NCBI RefSeq assembly: GCF_003991135.1
Contig: NZ_CP016379.1
Location: 992,001-1,056,000 of the forward strand
DNA from: Anoxybacter fermentans
GTDB lineage: Bacteria > Bacillota > Halanaerobiia > DY22613
Length of the DNA stretch: 64,000 nt
Reading direction: 5' to 3'
The notes under the pieces are model-generated. The model had not been told where the DNA came from. It saw only the letters and a program-made list of their open reading frames with translations, and searched no databases. A program made the translations under genes and the position numbers. How positions within the stretch are numbered: the stretch's first letter is position 1; the number at the start of each line of letters is the position of its first letter. This document shows, piece after piece, positions 61,562-64,000 of this stretch.

Positions 61562-64000
61562 TGAAAAAACTATCAAAGAAAGAACGTCATAAAGCGCTGG
61601 TTAAGGCTATAGAAGAAGATCCCTTTAAGACTGATCAGGAATTAGCAAATATGTTTAATGTCAGTATCCAGACAATAAGATTGGATCGAATGGAGCTCAG
61701 AATCCCTGAGGTTCGAAAGCGAACTCGTAAATTGGCAAAAGAAGCATATTCTAAAATCAAATCTATGCGTGATGTAGATGTTATAGGTGATCTGGTTGAA
61801 GTTAATCTTAATAAAAATGGAAAATCTATTTTTACACCCCAGCCAGAAATGACCTTTAAGGGAAAGGATATAGTTCGTGGACATTATATATTTGCCCATG
61901 CTAATTCTTTGGCAGTAGCAATTATAGATGCCAATGTAGCTATGACTGGTTTTTCCCACATTAAATTTATTCGTCCAGTTCGTCTAGGGGATAGGCTAGT
62001 GGCAAAAGCTCATGTAGTTAGATCTAAAAATCATCGTTTTTTTGTTCGGGTGTATACTCATGTTGGTGATCAACTTGTTTTTAAAGGGAAGTTTATTGTT
62101 TATGCTTTGGATAATCACAAATTTTTAAAAGAAAATTAGGGAGAGTGAAGTGTATGAGAATTGTTCTGGATGCAATGGGGGGGGATTTTGCACCCAAAGA
62201 ACCTATTGCAGGTGCCGTACAGGCAGTAAAAGATTTTAAGGACATACATATAATTTTGACCGGAAAAGAAGATTTAATTAAAGAAGAATTATCCAATTAC
62301 GAATATCCTGATGATAGAATTTCAATTGTCCATTGTTCAGAAGTTATTGAAATGAATGACGCCCCTGCTACTGCTATTCGACGCAAGAGAGATTCTTCTA
62401 TTGTAATAGGTGCCACACTGGTAAAAAAAGGTGAAGCAGATGCTTTTGTTTCTGCTGGAAATACCGGTGCTTGTATGTCCGCTGGAGTTTTGAAAATCCG
62501 CCCTATTAAAGGAATTCATCGACCAGCCATCGCTACTGTTTTTCCTAATATAAAAGATCAGACGGTAGTTTTAGATGTTGGCGCAAATGTAGACTGTGAT
62601 CCTAAGGAGCTAGTTCAATTTGCATTAATGGGTAAAATATATGCAGAGAGAGTGTTAAAAAAAGAAAATCCCCGAATTGGCCTTTTAAATAATGGTGAAG
62701 AGGAAAAAAAGGGTAACAAGTTATCCAAAGAGACCTATCCACTTTTAAAAGAGCAATCTATCAATTTTATAGGTTATGTAGAGGGCGGGATATTTTTAAT
62801 GGTGAAGTTGATGTTGTAGTTTGTGATGGGTTTGTGGGTAATGTTGTTTTAAAAACCGCTGAAGGTGTAGTTTCTGCCTTTAAGACGATTTTAAAAGAAG
62901 AGGCTAAGAAAGGCTTTTTAACTATGTTTGGCGGTAAGCTCATGGAACCTGCCTTAAAAAGGCTTAAAAAGCGGATGGATTATACCGAATATGGCGGTGC
63001 CCCGCTTCTTGGAATATCTGGAATTGTTATTATCAGCCACGGCAGTTCTAATGCCTGGGCCATTCGAAATGCTATCCGGGTTGCGCGTGAATCTTTAATT
63101 AATAATATTGTTAAGGAGATCGAAGAGAACATCTGAGAAGGAGAGATGAAAATGACCAGGATTAGAGCAGGTATTACCGGAATTGGTTCGTATCTACCTG
63201 AGAAAGTAATTACAAACTTCGATCTAGAAAAGATTGTTGACACTTCTGATGAATGGATTCGTACTCGTACAGGTATTCAAGAACGTCGTGTTGTCAGGGA
63301 TGATCAAGCCACTTCCGATATTGCTTACGATGCAGCTAAACGTGCTCTTGAGGATGCTGGGGTTAATCCCGAAGAGCTGGACTTGATTATTTGTGCTACC
63401 GTAACTCCAGATTATCTTTTTCCTGCTACTGCTTGTTTGATACAGGATCGTTTGGGTGCGAAAAATGCGGCTGCATTTGATATGGAAACTGGATGTTCTG
63501 GATTTGTTTATGCTCTCTGCATAGCCAGTCAATTTGTGCAAGTTGGAACCTATAAGAAAGTTTTAGTAATCGGTGCTGAAACTCTTTCCAAAATTACCAA
63601 TTGGAAAGATCGTTCTACCTGTGTTCTATTCGGTGATGGAGCGGGTGCTGCAGTGGTAGAACCTGTTGAAACAGGTGGAATTCTGGGGTTTCATCTTGGA
63701 AGTGATGGTTCTGGGGGTAAGTATTTGAAAATGCCGGCTGGTGGATCTAGACGTCCTGCCAGTGTTGCTTCAGTTGAAGAAGATGCTCATTATATACATA
63801 TGGAAGGGAACCAGGTTTTTAAATTTGCTGTAAAAATCATGAGCAAAGCAGCTTTAAAGGCTTTAAAGAATGCAGGGCTTAAACCTGAAGATATAGATTT
63901 TATGATACCTCATCAGGCTAATCTTCGGATTATTGATGCAGCAGCAAAGCGATTAAAGTTACCATCTGAAAAAGTATATGTTAATTTACCTAAATACGGA

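Overview
The window is AT-rich, densely coded DNA from an anaerobic, fermentative, spore-lineage Bacillota-type bacterium, most plausibly the order Halanaerobiales or a close relative (inference). The clues are an [FeFe]-hydrogenase operon, Pta-AckA acetate formation, an oxygen-labile FeS serine dehydratase, FapR-controlled lipid synthesis, YlbJ/YlbL/YlbM homologues, RND efflux and strong Shine-Dalgarno sites with frequent TTG/GTG starts. No rRNA, tRNA or CRISPR array was seen.

Layout. 1-3.5 kb: RND efflux adaptor (partial) and pump. 3.7-8.6 kb: a peptide-modification (RiPP-like) cassette made of a radical SAM/SPASM gene broken by a complete ISL3-family element, a PqqD-like recognition protein with a homopolymer frameshift, an ABC exporter and a candidate 26-residue precursor peptide. 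9.2-17.9 kb: FAD oxidoreductase, VWA protein, UPF0182 membrane protein, an M16 peptidase pair (YfmF/YfmH type) and MnmH. 18-23.7 kb: transporters (three MFS; one NSS symporter with its MetS-like small subunit). 23.8-29.2 kb: serine dehydratase sdaAB-sdaAA, a small sirohaem-reductase-like protein, then on the minus strand ychF, a PpaX-like phosphatase and a membrane protein. 29.8-31.7 kb: DegV, then an FMN riboswitch and ribU. 31.9-38.1 kb: a structured leader RNA followed by a four-gene electron-bifurcating-type hydrogenase operon whose flavin subunit is fused to a GltD-like module.

38.3-42.3 kb: a GH13 glucanotransferase-like enzyme behind a LacI-type operator, and a MATE/MarR pair with a palindromic operator. 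42.3-46.8 kb: a decayed zone with broken ORFs, intact ylbJ and an argininosuccinate-lyase-like pseudogene. 46.8-51.2 kb (minus): DUF1858, a second sirohaem-reductase-like protein, a carboxymuconolactone-decarboxylase-like protein and a Ca2+-type P-ATPase. 51.4-57.9 kb: methyltransferase, TPR protein, patatin, PDZ/Lon-type protease (YlbL), MBL hydrolase and TmcAL. 58.1-64 kb: pta-ackA, yceD-rpmF, then fapR-plsX-fabH with a well-placed FapR box. plsX carries a one-base frameshift and fabH runs off the end.

How it fits together: sugar- and amino-acid-derived carbon (GH13 enzyme, NSS symporter, serine dehydratase) feeds pyruvate and acetyl-CoA, Pta-AckA makes ATP and acetate, and the multi-subunit hydrogenase disposes of reductant as H2. 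A family of long hairpin repeats (four copies) recurs in intergenic leaders. The strongest leads are a kissing-loop-like leader RNA before the hydrogenase, the NuoF-GltD fusion, and the broken RiPP cassette with its candidate precursor.
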